This document shows positions 16,776 to 25,501 of a stretch of 64,000 nucleotides of DNA, piece after piece. Source of the stretch: Arsenicibacter rosenii (GTDB lineage Bacteria > Bacteroidota > Bacteroidia > Cytophagales > Spirosomataceae). Position numbers and translations under genes: made by a program. Each line of letters starts with the position of its first letter. Positions within the stretch are counted from its first letter, which is position 1. Under the pieces are notes generated by a model, which did not search any database, had not been told where the DNA came from, and saw nothing but the letters and a program-made list of their open reading frames with translations. The stretch spans positions 871,222 through 935,221 of the forward strand of contig NZ_MORL01000001.1 of NCBI RefSeq assembly GCF_001870735.1, in the 5' to 3' direction.

Positions 16776-17993
16776 TTACATCGCCGACAATACCTGCTTT
16801 ACTTTTTCAGCGGCCTCTTTCAGCTGCACAGCCGAGTACACCTTCAGGCCTGACTCGTCGATGATCCGGGCACCTTCTTCGGCGTTTGTTCCTTGCAGAC
16901 GTACAATGATCGGGATCGGGATATCACCAATTGCCTTGTATGCTTCCACAACGCCGGTCGCCACACGGTCGCAACGAACGATACCACCGAAGATGTTGAT
17001 CAGGATTGCTTTTACGTTCGGATCTTTCAGGATGATACGGAAACCGGCTTCCACCGTTTTCGCGTTGGCTCCACCTCCTACGTCCAGGAAGTTGGCAGGC
17101 TCACCACCCGAGAGTTTGATGATATCCATCGTAGCCATCGCCAGACCAGCACCGTTCACCATACAACCTACGTTACCGTCTAGTTTTACGTAGTTCAGGT
17201 CGTTGGCCGATGCTTCAACTTCGAGCGGATCTTCTTCCGTGATGTCGCGCAGGTTAGCCAGATCCGGATGACGGTACAGGGCATTATCGTCAAGGTTTAC
17301 TTTGGCATCAACCGCCAGGATTTTGTTGTCCGACGTTTTCAGCACCGGGTTGATTTCAAACATAGACGCGTCTGAATCAACGTAAGCCTTATATAAGGAT
17401 GTAACGAATTTCACCATTTCTTTGAAGGCTTCACCGGTCAGGCCAAGGGCGAACGCAATTTTACGGGCCTGGAACGGTTGTAAGCCAACGGCTGGATTAA
17501 TCCATTCTTTAATGATTTTTTCCGGACTATGTTCAGCCACTTCTTCAATATCCATACCCCCTTCCGTGCTGGCCATAATCACATTGCAGGCATTCGCACG
17601 GTCGAGCAGGATACTCATGTACAATTCTTTCGGCTCCGAATCGCCCGGGTAGAATACATCCTGGGCAACCAGTACCTTACTTACTTTTTTGCCTTCAGGG
17701 CCGGTCTGATGCGTTACCAGTACGTTACCAATCAGGTTGGTAGCAATGGTACGTACATCTTCCACTGACTTCGCCAGCGCAACACCACGCTGCTCTGACC
17801 CCTGGACCTTACCCTTACCGCGGCCACCAGCATGAATCTGTGATTTGACGACTACAAATTTAGAGTTCGTCTGGGCCATGATCTGTTTAGCTGCCTCAAC
17901 CGCCTTTTCCGGCGATTCGGCAACGATACCTTCCTGAATCCGGACGCCGTAGCGCTTCAGTATTTCTTTACCCTGGTACTCGTGTATATTCAT
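16776..17993 (-). CDS. sucC: Succinate--CoA ligase [ADP-forming] beta subunit
   Basis: The beta subunit of succinyl-CoA synthetase in the TCA cycle, which makes ATP from succinyl-CoA. It has 405 residues. The ATP-grasp region begins MNIHEYQGKEILKRYGV and contains KSQIHAGGRGKGKVQG. EINPVLKTSDN and the C-terminal INIFGGIVRCDRVATGV complete the family pattern. The alpha subunit gene (sucD) is not in the window, which is common in Bacteroidota. A GCAAGTTA/TAACTTGC promoter-like element is at 18031-18038, about 40 bp before the start. Confidence 0.97.
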   Translation of the reverse strand: MNIHEYQGKEILKRYGVRIQEGIVAESPEKAVEAAKQIMAQTNSKFVVVKSQIHAGGRGKGKVQGSEQRGVALAKSVEDVRTIATNLIGNVLVTHQTGPEGKKVSKVLVAQDVFYPGDSEPKELYMSILLDRANACNVIMASTEGGMDIEEVAEHSPEKIIKEWINPAVGLQPFQARKIAFALGLTGEAFKEMVKFVTSLYKAYVDSDASMFEINPVLKTSDNKILAVDAKVNLDDNALYRHPDLANLRDITEEDPLEVEASANDLNYVKLDGNVGCMVNGAGLAMATMDIIKLSGGEPANFLDVGGGANAKTVEAGFRIILKDPNVKAILINIFGGIVRCDRVATGVVEAYKAIGDIPIPIIVRLQGTNAEEGARIIDESGLKVYSAVQLKEAAEKVKQVLSAM

Positions 17994-18140
17994 GACAAAT
18001 AAAGGAAAACAGTAGTTTTGCGTTCGCGCGGCAAGTTAGCCAATAATTTGGTTGGGTAATCAGTTTATAGCGCACAGTTTTCATTTACCCGCGCCAATCC
18101 GTCCGAAACTGCGCGAAATAAACAACAAAACGCACACTTT

Positions 18141-18815
18141 ATGCAAACACTCCTTCAGGCAACCGACCTGCGTCGTACGTATGGTAATCTTCCCGTTTTA
18201 AAGGGTATTAATCTCACCATTCAGTCGGGCGAGGTCGTCTCCGTTGTCGGCGCTTCGGGAGCTGGTAAAAGTACATTATTACATATTCTGGGCACCCTCG
18301 ACCGCCCCGATAGCGGCGAACTGGTACTGGCCGGCGAATCCGCGTTTACTCTGAATGACCGCGAGCTGGCCCGTTTCCGGAATGAGCGGATTGGCTTTAT
18401 CTTTCAGTTTCATAACCTGCTGCCTGAATTTACCGCCCTCGAAAACGTATGTCTTCCCGGATTCATCGCGGGAAAACCGGAAGCCGATGTCCGGAAACGG
18501 GCAGCAGAACTCCTGACCTCACTGGGCTTAAAAGACCGGATTGATCACTTTCCCTCACAGATGTCGGGCGGAGAGCAACAGCGGACCGCCGTCGCCCGTG
18601 CCCTGATTAATCAGCCCGACATTGTTTTTGCCGACGAACCCAGCGGTAATCTGGATTCACAAAATGCGCAGGAGCTTCATCAGCTATTTTTTAACTTAAG
18701 GGATCAATTCGGTCAAACGTTTGTTATTGTAACGCATAACCAACAGTTAGCGGAACTGGCAGACAGAACTTTAACTATACGGGACGGACAAATAGGTGAC
18801 ACTAAAAACCTGTAG
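18141..18815 (+). CDS. ABC transporter ATP-binding protein (LolD/MacB-like)
   Basis: A 224-residue ATPase subunit of an ABC transporter in the LolD/FtsE/MacB group. The Walker A is GASGAGKST, the Q-loop is FQFHNLLPEFTALENV, the signature is MSGGEQQRTAVARAL, the Walker B is DIVFADEPSGNLD and the switch is VTHN. The ALENVCLPGFIAGK stretch and the length fit LolD, which works with LolC/E to release lipoproteins to the outer membrane. No permease gene is next to it in this window, so the partner is unknown. Confidence 0.88.
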   Translation: MQTLLQATDLRRTYGNLPVLKGINLTIQSGEVVSVVGASGAGKSTLLHILGTLDRPDSGELVLAGESAFTLNDRELARFRNERIGFIFQFHNLLPEFTALENVCLPGFIAGKPEADVRKRAAELLTSLGLKDRIDHFPSQMSGGEQQRTAVARALINQPDIVFADEPSGNLDSQNAQELHQLFFNLRDQFGQTFVIVTHNQQLAELADRTLTIRDGQIGDTKNL

Positions 18816-18978
18816 CCTTTTAGTACTTTTTATCTTTTTGATAAAATATAGTTCACTAACTATCAACAACTTACAAAATTGTTGAAAAAAAATTAACGAA
18901 CGGGAAACAATTATTTGTTACTTTCGTTTTATTATTGCGTCGAAAAGAAAAGTTTTTCATAACGTTGAGTAAATCAGA
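18816..18978 (+). other. AT-rich non-coding stretch, possible small RNA
   Basis: The 340 bp from 18816 to 19155 hold no gene I can support. This AT-rich part contains TACTTTCG at 18919-18926, one mismatch from a -7 element, and is followed by a strong terminator (18979-19009). A short transcript of about 75-80 nt is possible but unproven. Alternatively it is simply the 3' untranslated region of the LolD-like gene. After the terminator, 19010-19155 shows nothing clear. Confidence 0.3.
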
Positions 18979-19009
18979 AAGCCAAGAGAGTGTCTCGCTT
19001 GGCTTTTTT
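18979..19009 (+). terminator. Rho-independent terminator
   Basis: AAGCCAAG (18979-18986) and CTTGGCTT (18998-19005), with GAG/CTC pairing inside, are followed by a T-run. It is either the distant terminator of the LolD-like gene 160 bp upstream or that of a small RNA. Confidence 0.75.
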
Positions 19010-19155
19010 GTTTTGTATACCCCAAGGCGCTGATTCTGCCCCGATTCTTTCTCTCCGGACCGTTCCCTCACCTTTTCTGAACATTCTGTCTCTGAAAAAG
19101 TCTATATGATGTAAACTGCAACAGCAGATTCATAAATCATTAAACTATCAACGTC

Positions 19156-19341
19156 ATGAACGAGACAACAATCAAAGGCGCATGGAATGAGCTTAAAGGC
19201 AAAATCAAACAAGCTTACGGTGATCTGACAGACGACGATCTGACTTACGAAGAAGGTAAAGAAGACGAAATGTGGGGCCGGGTTCAGCAAAAAACCGGCA
19301 AGACAAAAGATGAGATCAAAAAAGCAGTGGCTGATCTGTAA
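19156..19341 (+). CDS. CsbD family stress-related protein
   Basis: A 61-residue CsbD-like protein, small, charged and largely helical. It begins [20 protein letters not shown] and continues with [20 protein letters not shown], which match the family closely. CsbD proteins are induced by general stress in many bacteria, but their molecular role is unknown. It is monocistronic, followed by an 18-bp-stem terminator shared with the convergent DUF1501 gene. Confidence 0.92.
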   Translation: MNETTIKGAWNELKGKIKQAYGDLTDDDLTYEEGKEDEMWGRVQQKTGKTKDEIKKAVADL

Positions 19342-19361
19342 CAGCCTGAACGGATTATAAT

Positions 19362-19400
19362 GAAAACACCCCGGCAGGTAAAACCTGCCGGGGTGTTTTC
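19362..19400. terminator. Bidirectional terminator between csbD and the DUF1501 gene
   Basis: Perfect 18-bp stem, GAAAACACCCCGGCAGGT (19362-19379) against 19383-19400, with a 3-nt loop and A/T runs on both sides. Confidence 0.85.
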
Positions 19401-19417
19401 ATTATTGCTTTTCTGCG

Positions 19418-20923
19418 TTATCCCGTCAGCTTTACTTTATAATTCCCGGCAAACTTCAGTTTCCCGTCCAGTTTCAGATTACGCATGGTAACCGACTGCC
19501 CTACGGTTACGGTATGACCGGGACAAATCCGGACAAATTCGTTCGGGAACGGCATCCGCCCAACTGTCCACGTATTTTTATCGGTCCAGTCACCGGATGT
19601 GACCGACTCAACCATGTTGGAAAACAACGAGACCGTCGGAAAATTACGGAACAACAAGGTGTCGGTTTTACTTTGCCCGGCCCCGAACCAGTCGTTCAGA
19701 ATATCATTGTATACCCGCCGGAAGTCTATCTGCATTTTAATGTCCTTGTTGGTGCCGGTTCCGGAAAGATCAGACAGGTTCGGGTTTGTCCCGATCGTGC
19801 TGTGCTTTACCCCCGAGCCAAAAACAAACATGGGGGCTGCCACGCCGTGATCCGTTCCCTTTGAGTTATTCGAATTCGCCCGGCGGCCAAACTCCGAGAA
19901 GGTCATGCCGATCACCTTATCTTCAATTCCCTGTAGTTTCAGATCCTGCTGGAAAAGGGCAATTCCGTCTGACAGTTTAGCCAGCAACGTGGCGTGTGCC
20001 CCCTTGGTATTATCCGTCGTATCGACCTGCCCTGAGTGCGTATCAAAACCGCCGAGCGATACGAAGTAAATCTTCGTTTTCAGGCCGCCGTGAATTAAGC
20101 GCGACACAATTTTCAGCTGATCGGCCAGTGAGTTTGTACCCGATGTAGGATAAGTCGCAAGGTTTTTACCGGCATCGGCTGCTTTTTTGATTTCCCCGGC
20201 ATAGCCTACTGACAAGGCCTGTTGCTGCCGGATAAACGAAATCAGATCCCCGGCATCGCAGCAGGGCAGGTCGCCTGGCGAGGTAGCACTAGCCGCTCCC
20301 ACCAGCTGGTAAAAGCTATCCGGGTTGCTGATCGCGATTCCCATCGATCCCTGACTACCCAGCAAGGCGGTTGAGGTCAGATACCCAATCTGAATCGCCA
20401 GCGGATCTTCCATATTGGTGTTTGGGTAACCCGTCGGATAGCCCGGAAAACGATCCTCCAGGTAACGGCCAGCCCAGCCCGAATCAGATGTCTGGGTGCT
20501 GTCTACGGCTGTCATCCAGATATCCGTAGCGCGGTAATGGGACTGATCCGGGTTGGGGTATGATACCGAATGAACAATCGATAGCTTCCCGTCATTATAG
20601 AGGCTTTGCAGCCCGGTCATGGCCGGATGCAGCCCCGTGGTATCGTTGCCGGTTAGTGTCAGGGCACTGGCCTGTGGAATGGCAATGTTGCTGCGGAGGG
20701 TAGTATACGCCGGATACTGGTCGAGCGGTAACACCATGTTCAGGCCATCGTTGCCGCCGTTCAGGTAAATGATCACCAGCACACGGTCAGTATTGGCGGC
20801 GGTAGTCTGCAAAAGCGACTGCACCAGCACAGAATCACGGGCCAGCGCCTTCATCCCGAATCCGTCAATCATTACCGGCAACACACAAGCCGAACTCGCT
20901 TTAAAAAAATCTCTACGGTTCAT
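19418..20923 (-). CDS. DUF1501 domain protein with Tat signal and C-terminal G8-like domain
   Basis: A 501-residue exported protein. The N-terminus MNRRDFFKASSACVLPVM has a twin-arginine pattern. The DUF1501 domain (about 40-430) belongs to the alkaline phosphatase/sulfatase fold; its motifs include YLNGGNDGLNMVLPL, DIWMTAVDS, GGFDTHSGQ and GMTFSEFGRR. An added C-terminal module (about 440-501, TSGDWTDKNTWTVGRMP and GHTVTVGQ) resembles a G8-like carbohydrate or surface domain. It is encoded 18 bp after a DUF1800 gene, the usual partner. The biochemical role of this pair is unknown. Confidence 0.85.
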   Translation of the reverse strand: MNRRDFFKASSACVLPVMIDGFGMKALARDSVLVQSLLQTTAANTDRVLVIIYLNGGNDGLNMVLPLDQYPAYTTLRSNIAIPQASALTLTGNDTTGLHPAMTGLQSLYNDGKLSIVHSVSYPNPDQSHYRATDIWMTAVDSTQTSDSGWAGRYLEDRFPGYPTGYPNTNMEDPLAIQIGYLTSTALLGSQGSMGIAISNPDSFYQLVGAASATSPGDLPCCDAGDLISFIRQQQALSVGYAGEIKKAADAGKNLATYPTSGTNSLADQLKIVSRLIHGGLKTKIYFVSLGGFDTHSGQVDTTDNTKGAHATLLAKLSDGIALFQQDLKLQGIEDKVIGMTFSEFGRRANSNNSKGTDHGVAAPMFVFGSGVKHSTIGTNPNLSDLSGTGTNKDIKMQIDFRRVYNDILNDWFGAGQSKTDTLLFRNFPTVSLFSNMVESVTSGDWTDKNTWTVGRMPFPNEFVRICPGHTVTVGQSVTMRNLKLDGKLKFAGNYKVKLTG

Positions 20924-20941
20924 GATGTTCGATCTGGTTGG

Positions 20942-22609
20942 TTAACAAAGCTGATACTCCGCCATGCGAAGCATGTACTTCATCAGGTTTTGAAGCCGGT
21001 TGGTCACGGCATTTTTGCGGTTGGTGTTGGTTGGTGTTGTCCGGTAGTTATTCCATTCGTTGACCCACGACGTGCGCGGAATTCCCTGCATCATGATGGT
21101 ATCGATCAGGAAATCCTTCTGCGACGGGAAGAGGTCGGTGGCAAAGAGGTTTTTCGTAAACGCCTCCAGCACATCCACACAGGTAATCGATGGCGTTCCG
21201 GCTACATCGGAGAAGTTGGCTTGCAGGGATGTTGCCCAAGCCAGCACATCGATGCCCATTTTATAAGGGACACCTGTGCCATAGTAATTGGCATCTACCA
21301 CCAGCCAGCGCCAGATAAAGGCATCCGTAAAATCGCTTCGTAAGGCAATGGTGGTGGTATTCATCCAGATTTTAGAGTACCCGGTCTGGTAATAAGGCTC
21401 GTACCCGAACACCGTCGGCTGATCGATTGCATCCATTTGCATATCGCGCATCCGCCAGTGGGCAAAATCACCGAACAGCTTTTTATAGGCCGTATAGTTG
21501 GTGGCCATCGGCGGAACGGGCTGATCAAAAAACTTCAGCGAGCCAATCACCAGTTCAAGGGGTGATTTGATGATGGCACCGATATTGGACACATCGAAGA
21601 AAATCTGGCTGGTGAGCAGTTTCTCAATCACCGGCTGAATCGCGTAATTGTTGGACGGGCTGGCAAAAAACTGCGCCAGCGGCACAATGACGTTTGTTTC
21701 GATTTCCCGGGTCACATTCGGATTTACGTACCAGCGATACAGCTTACGGCAGATAAATTTCGGCGTTTCGGGATGATTGAGCAGCATGGTAATCAGGTCA
21801 CTCAAATCGGCCTCACCCGTATTGGCAAACCCTGCCGGCGCCGTTGTCCGGGCCGGAATGGTGGTGTTGTTATATTTTGCCGAAAAAACCTTGGCGTCCG
21901 TGTCGTGCTTAGTGGCCGTGAAGGTAGTGTCAAAGGTAGTTGACCCGTTAACCCAGTAGTTGGAGTATTTCCAACCGGTCAGAGCGCGGGCCGCAACTTT
22001 CACATCGTCTTCGGTATAGTTCTTGTTGCCCGCAAAATCAAACGCGCCGACCGTAAATAACTCCTGCAGCTCGCGGGCATAATTTTCATTCGGCTTACCC
22101 TTCTCATTCTCGTTCCCGTTCAGAAAACGCAGCATGGCAGGATCTTTGCTGATACCAGTCACCAGCGTCCGGAAATTGCCCAGCGCATTGGTCCGCAGCA
22201 GCTGAAAATACCGCCAGACAAACCGGTAATCATCTACCACCTCACGGGTCGTGACAAAGTGATTTTGCCAGAAAAGCGTTAGTTTTTCCAGCAACGCCGG
22301 CTTGTTCGACTGATCAGCCATGATACCATACCACCACCACTTTATATACGTGCCGAAATCAAAATTCCGGTCTCCGTTAAAGGGTTTGTCGAGGTAGGTC
22401 TGACCTGCCGTGGCCTTCGTGCTGTCCAGATCGATCGGGGGAGACGGCGACAGATTTGCATTCCGGATCAGAAGCTGCACGGCCTGGGTAGCCGTTTTGC
22501 CGGTAAACCCGGTAATTTCTGCTTGTGTGGGCCCAAATGTGGCTCGTCGCAACATATGAGCAGCCGTCTTTGCCGTAAGCGGTTGCGTATACGTGTCTAG
22601 ATAGGGCAT
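20942..22609 (-). CDS. DUF1800 domain-containing protein
   Basis: A 555-residue DUF1800 protein. Hallmarks are AAHMLRRATFGPTQAEI at the start, LTLFWQNHFVTTREVV, RALGNFRTLVTGISKDPAML-like segments (NALGNFRTLVTGISKDPAM), LNGNENEKGKPNENYARELQ and FTVGAFDFAGNKNYTEDDVK. No signal peptide is obvious at this start. DUF1800 and DUF1501 genes are nearly always adjacent and are thought to act together on an unknown substrate. A TAACTTGC element lies about 75 bp upstream. Confidence 0.88.
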   Translation of the reverse strand: MPYLDTYTQPLTAKTAAHMLRRATFGPTQAEITGFTGKTATQAVQLLIRNANLSPSPPIDLDSTKATAGQTYLDKPFNGDRNFDFGTYIKWWWYGIMADQSNKPALLEKLTLFWQNHFVTTREVVDDYRFVWRYFQLLRTNALGNFRTLVTGISKDPAMLRFLNGNENEKGKPNENYARELQELFTVGAFDFAGNKNYTEDDVKVAARALTGWKYSNYWVNGSTTFDTTFTATKHDTDAKVFSAKYNNTTIPARTTAPAGFANTGEADLSDLITMLLNHPETPKFICRKLYRWYVNPNVTREIETNVIVPLAQFFASPSNNYAIQPVIEKLLTSQIFFDVSNIGAIIKSPLELVIGSLKFFDQPVPPMATNYTAYKKLFGDFAHWRMRDMQMDAIDQPTVFGYEPYYQTGYSKIWMNTTTIALRSDFTDAFIWRWLVVDANYYGTGVPYKMGIDVLAWATSLQANFSDVAGTPSITCVDVLEAFTKNLFATDLFPSQKDFLIDTIMMQGIPRTSWVNEWNNYRTTPTNTNRKNAVTNRLQNLMKYMLRMAEYQLC

Positions 22610-22791
22610 TAACGATTATGAATTACTGTTTCGTTACGGATGTATCCGGTCTGCTAACCGGATCTGGGTAGTTGAATGGTATAGCAAGTTAAGGAAATTT
22701 AGGTAATTTTCATCCTCTAATTCACCTTAACACTATTTCCGTAAATTAAAGAAACTCTTTTTTGACCGCTCTTCGAGCGCTGACATCGTCT

Positions 22792-23742
22792 ATGAATAAA
22801 CTAGTCACTCTGATCATTACCGGCTTCGTATGCTGGTCTTGCCATTCTTCAGATCAGGAGTCCTTTTCTCTTTCGCCCACGATTACCATTTTCTCTGAAA
22901 AGCCGGCCGACCTTACCGCTCCTGCCGCCAATCCGCCGAAGCAGCTTCCGGAAGGCATGGTATATGTACCGGGCGGCTATGTGCTGGTTGGCTCGGAAGA
23001 TGGCCTTGAGCAGGAAAAGCCCACTTTCTGGGCCCTGCTGAAGCCCTTCCTCATGGATCAGCACGAAGTGACCGTCGGTGAGTTCCGGCAGTTTATCAAG
23101 GCAACCGGCTACAAAACACAGGCCGAACAATTCGGGGATGCCGGTGTTCTGAGCGATTCGACGAAAGAGTGGACGCTGGTGCCGGGGGCAACCTGGGAAT
23201 TTCCGCAGGGACCCAAGGCCGGAAAAGCCACCGATAACCTGCCGGTCACGCAGGTATCCTGGAACGACGCAACGGCCTATGCCAAATGGGCCGGTAAACG
23301 GCTGCCCCACGAAATTGAGTGGGAACACGCTGCCCGTAACGGCCGCAATGACCGTACCCTTTACCCCTTCGGCGATGAACTGGCTCCCGGCGGCAAGGCA
23401 CTGGCCAACACCTGGAACGGTACCTTCCCCAACTTCGATCAGGTAACAGACGGCTTTCACCACGCCTCGCCCGTCGGATATTACGGAAAAACGCCGCTCG
23501 GTTTAACCGACATGGCCGGTAATGTCTGGGAATGGTGTGCCAACTGGAAAATTTCCTATCAGGATCTGCTCACCAAAACAGAACCCAAAGCCGGACCGGA
23601 AACAGAACGGGCACAGCGCGGCGGTTCTTACCTCTGCGAACCTTCGTGGTGCCACGGTTACCGCGTTTCGGGACGTTCGGGCAGTACGCCGGAGACCTCT
23701 CTGATGCACCTTGGTTTCCGCTGTGTGCAGGATTTGCGATAA
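22792..23742 (+). CDS. Formylglycine-generating-enzyme family lipoprotein
   Basis: A 316-residue exported protein with a lipobox-like start (GFVCWSC, probable lipid Cys17) and an FGE/SUMF1 domain at about 50-316. Unlike most bacterial SUMF1-fold proteins, it keeps both copper-binding active-site cysteines, C282 and C287 in GGSYLCEPSWCHGYR, the same five-residue spacing as the human enzyme. DMAGNVWEWCANW and HLGFRC are family signatures. FGE oxidises a cysteine of sulfatases to formylglycine. No sulfatase is encoded nearby. GldK-type proteins, the alternative, usually lack these cysteines. The ATG at 22792 gives the signal peptide. Confidence 0.88.
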   Translation: MNKLVTLIITGFVCWSCHSSDQESFSLSPTITIFSEKPADLTAPAANPPKQLPEGMVYVPGGYVLVGSEDGLEQEKPTFWALLKPFLMDQHEVTVGEFRQFIKATGYKTQAEQFGDAGVLSDSTKEWTLVPGATWEFPQGPKAGKATDNLPVTQVSWNDATAYAKWAGKRLPHEIEWEHAARNGRNDRTLYPFGDELAPGGKALANTWNGTFPNFDQVTDGFHHASPVGYYGKTPLGLTDMAGNVWEWCANWKISYQDLLTKTEPKAGPETERAQRGGSYLCEPSWCHGYRVSGRSGSTPETSLMHLGFRCVQDLR

Positions 23743-23863
23743 CGATTTACCGGCAAAAACCTGCTGTTTACCGATTTTCCCGGTATTCCTGCAATGCTTG
23801 CGTCCCGTTTTGCGTATTAGGCTTACAAACAACCGCATGTAAACCAAACGCCTTTCTAATCAC

Positions 23864-24595
23864 ATGGACCGCAAAGACTTTTTGAAAAAAGGATTTACCG
23901 CACTCGGCATCAGCATGGTTATGCCACTGACGGGGTGTAAAAAATCAGAAGTAGACGCCGCCACAACCTCCGGTACAGGCACCGGCACTTCGACCGGTAC
24001 AACCACCGGTAACTGTACCGTAACCCCTTCAGAAACAGAAGGCCCGTTTCCGACCAAAACCCCGTCCTCACTGGTCCTTACCGATATCCGGTCAGACCGT
24101 ACAGGGGTGCCGTTTACCATTAAGATTACCATCCAGAACAAAAATGCCGGCTGTGCCGTATTGAAGGGGGCGCTGGTTGACATCTGGCATTGCGACAAGG
24201 ACGGCTACTATTCTGAGTACGGGGGTACGGGCATGCAGTCGGCCAACTTTACCTCGGTGCACTTCCTGCGTGGCCGCCAGACAACGGATGCCAGCGGGCT
24301 GGTGAGTTTCACCTCGATTTTTCCCGGCTGGTATTCCGGCCGTGCTCCGCACATTCACGTACACATCTACGACTCAACCGGCAAATCACTGCTGGTTACC
24401 CAGATTGCGTTCCCGAAAGACGTTTGTGATACCGTTTATACAACCGCCACCACGTTTTATACCCGCGGCAAGCAGGATACCACCAACGAACGGGACAATG
24501 TGTTCAGTGATGGGTTCACGACGGAGCTGGCCACGGTAACCGGTAGTGTTTCGGCAGGCTACGTGCTTACGCATACCATTGTGGTCAGTGCCTAA
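23864..24595 (+). CDS. Intradiol ring-cleavage dioxygenase-like lipoprotein
   Basis: A 243-residue exported member of the intradiol (catechol 1,2- / protocatechuate 3,4-) dioxygenase family. A Tat-like, lipobox-ending start (MDRKDFLKKG...LTGC, Cys25) is followed by a Thr/Gly/Ser linker and the catalytic domain. Iron ligands are apparent: Tyr in DGYYSEYG, Tyr in GWYSGRAPHIHVHI and the His-x-His of the same motif. The exported location is unusual for aromatic catabolism; such proteins may act on plant or lignin-derived aromatics outside the cell. The next gene starts 12 bp later. Confidence 0.85.
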   Translation: MDRKDFLKKGFTALGISMVMPLTGCKKSEVDAATTSGTGTGTSTGTTTGNCTVTPSETEGPFPTKTPSSLVLTDIRSDRTGVPFTIKITIQNKNAGCAVLKGALVDIWHCDKDGYYSEYGGTGMQSANFTSVHFLRGRQTTDASGLVSFTSIFPGWYSGRAPHIHVHIYDSTGKSLLVTQIAFPKDVCDTVYTTATTFYTRGKQDTTNERDNVFSDGFTTELATVTGSVSAGYVLTHTIVVSA

Positions 24596-24607
24596 ACCCG
24601 CTTCAAG

Positions 24608-25294
24608 ATGTTAACCGACGTACAAGGACAACTTTATCTGGCCGATCAGCGGGGTGTTGCAGAAACCGACGGTTTCCGGAGTTTCCATACATTTAACTTC
24701 GGCCCCTATCAGACCGAGGGCCGGACACCTTTCGGGAGGCTATGTGTCGTCAATGACGATACACTGGCTGCCGGCCGTCAGCTTACAAGGCAGATCGACG
24801 AAGCCATGCACGTCCTGATTTTGCCGCTGGTGGGGGGCATTGAAGTGAACAGTACCGTCGCCGGCACCTCGTATGCCTCGGCCGGCGAAGCCCTTGTTTT
24901 ATCAATGCCGGCCAACGCATCCTATTCGGTTCTGAATCCATATGATACCGAGCTGATTAATTACCTGCAGATTTGGGTCAGGGCAAAACCCGCAGACTCG
25001 TTTACGGCCGGCGTCACCATTACGGCGTTTGATCTGGCTCAGCCCAATCAGCTGTTACCGGCCGGCAGTACAGCCATCAACGTGACGATTGGTCAATATG
25101 GGGGTCGTGAAGAAGATCGTATGAAGGTATCAGATCCGGAAACCGGACTTTTTGCCTTTGTTGTAGAAGGCGCTTTTGAAGTACAGAACCGCCTCCTGCA
25201 TGCCCGCGACAGCATTGCCTTATGGGATATTGATACAGTTGATTTTGAGGCACTCTCCAACAACGCCCTTATTCTTTTTGTAGACCCGGCATAA
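24608..25294 (+). CDS. Pirin-like bicupin lacking metal-binding histidines
   Basis: A 228-residue protein with the two-cupin layout of pirin/YhhW. The N-terminal HTFNFGPYQTEGRTPFGRL and the LFAFVVEGAFEVQNRLLHARDS segment fit that family. The usual HxH and His/Glu metal ligands in the first cupin are absent; the matching stretch is RQIDEAMHVLILPLVG. It may be a structural or binding protein rather than a quercetinase. Its gene follows the dioxygenase gene by 12 bp, so the two are probably co-transcribed. Confidence 0.68.
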   Translation: MLTDVQGQLYLADQRGVAETDGFRSFHTFNFGPYQTEGRTPFGRLCVVNDDTLAAGRQLTRQIDEAMHVLILPLVGGIEVNSTVAGTSYASAGEALVLSMPANASYSVLNPYDTELINYLQIWVRAKPADSFTAGVTITAFDLAQPNQLLPAGSTAINVTIGQYGGREEDRMKVSDPETGLFAFVVEGAFEVQNRLLHARDSIALWDIDTVDFEALSNNALILFVDPA

Positions 25295-25360
25295 GTCAGA
25301 CCCCGTCACCGGCACCAAACATCCCGCTCTTAACCCAATTATCCGTTGCTTTACTTAACC

Positions 25361-25393
25361 GCCCTGATCTGATTCCGGATCGGGGCTTTTTTT
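25361..25393 (+). terminator. Rho-independent terminator of the dioxygenase-cupin operon
   Basis: GCCCTGATC (25361-25369) pairs with GATCGGGGC (25378-25386, one G-T pair) and is followed by a T-run to 25393. Confidence 0.85.
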
Positions 25394-25461
25394 CGTTCAG
25401 TAACGTTAGTGATGCTCCGCGAGTTTTGACGCTCCGGGAAGTTTATGAATGAACTATTTTG

Positions 25462-25469
25462 TAATTTTG
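25462..25469 (+). promoter_or_regulatory. Bacteroidota -7 element (TAATTTTG) for the YgiQ-type gene
   Basis: Exact TAnnTTTG match, 33 nt before the ATG at 25502; the transcription start would be near 25476. No -33 TTG at the ideal distance. A second weaker TATTTTG (25455-25461) is adjacent. Confidence 0.5.
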
Positions 25470-25501
25470 ACTCTTTATAAATAGTAATTTTCTTATTCTC
25501 C

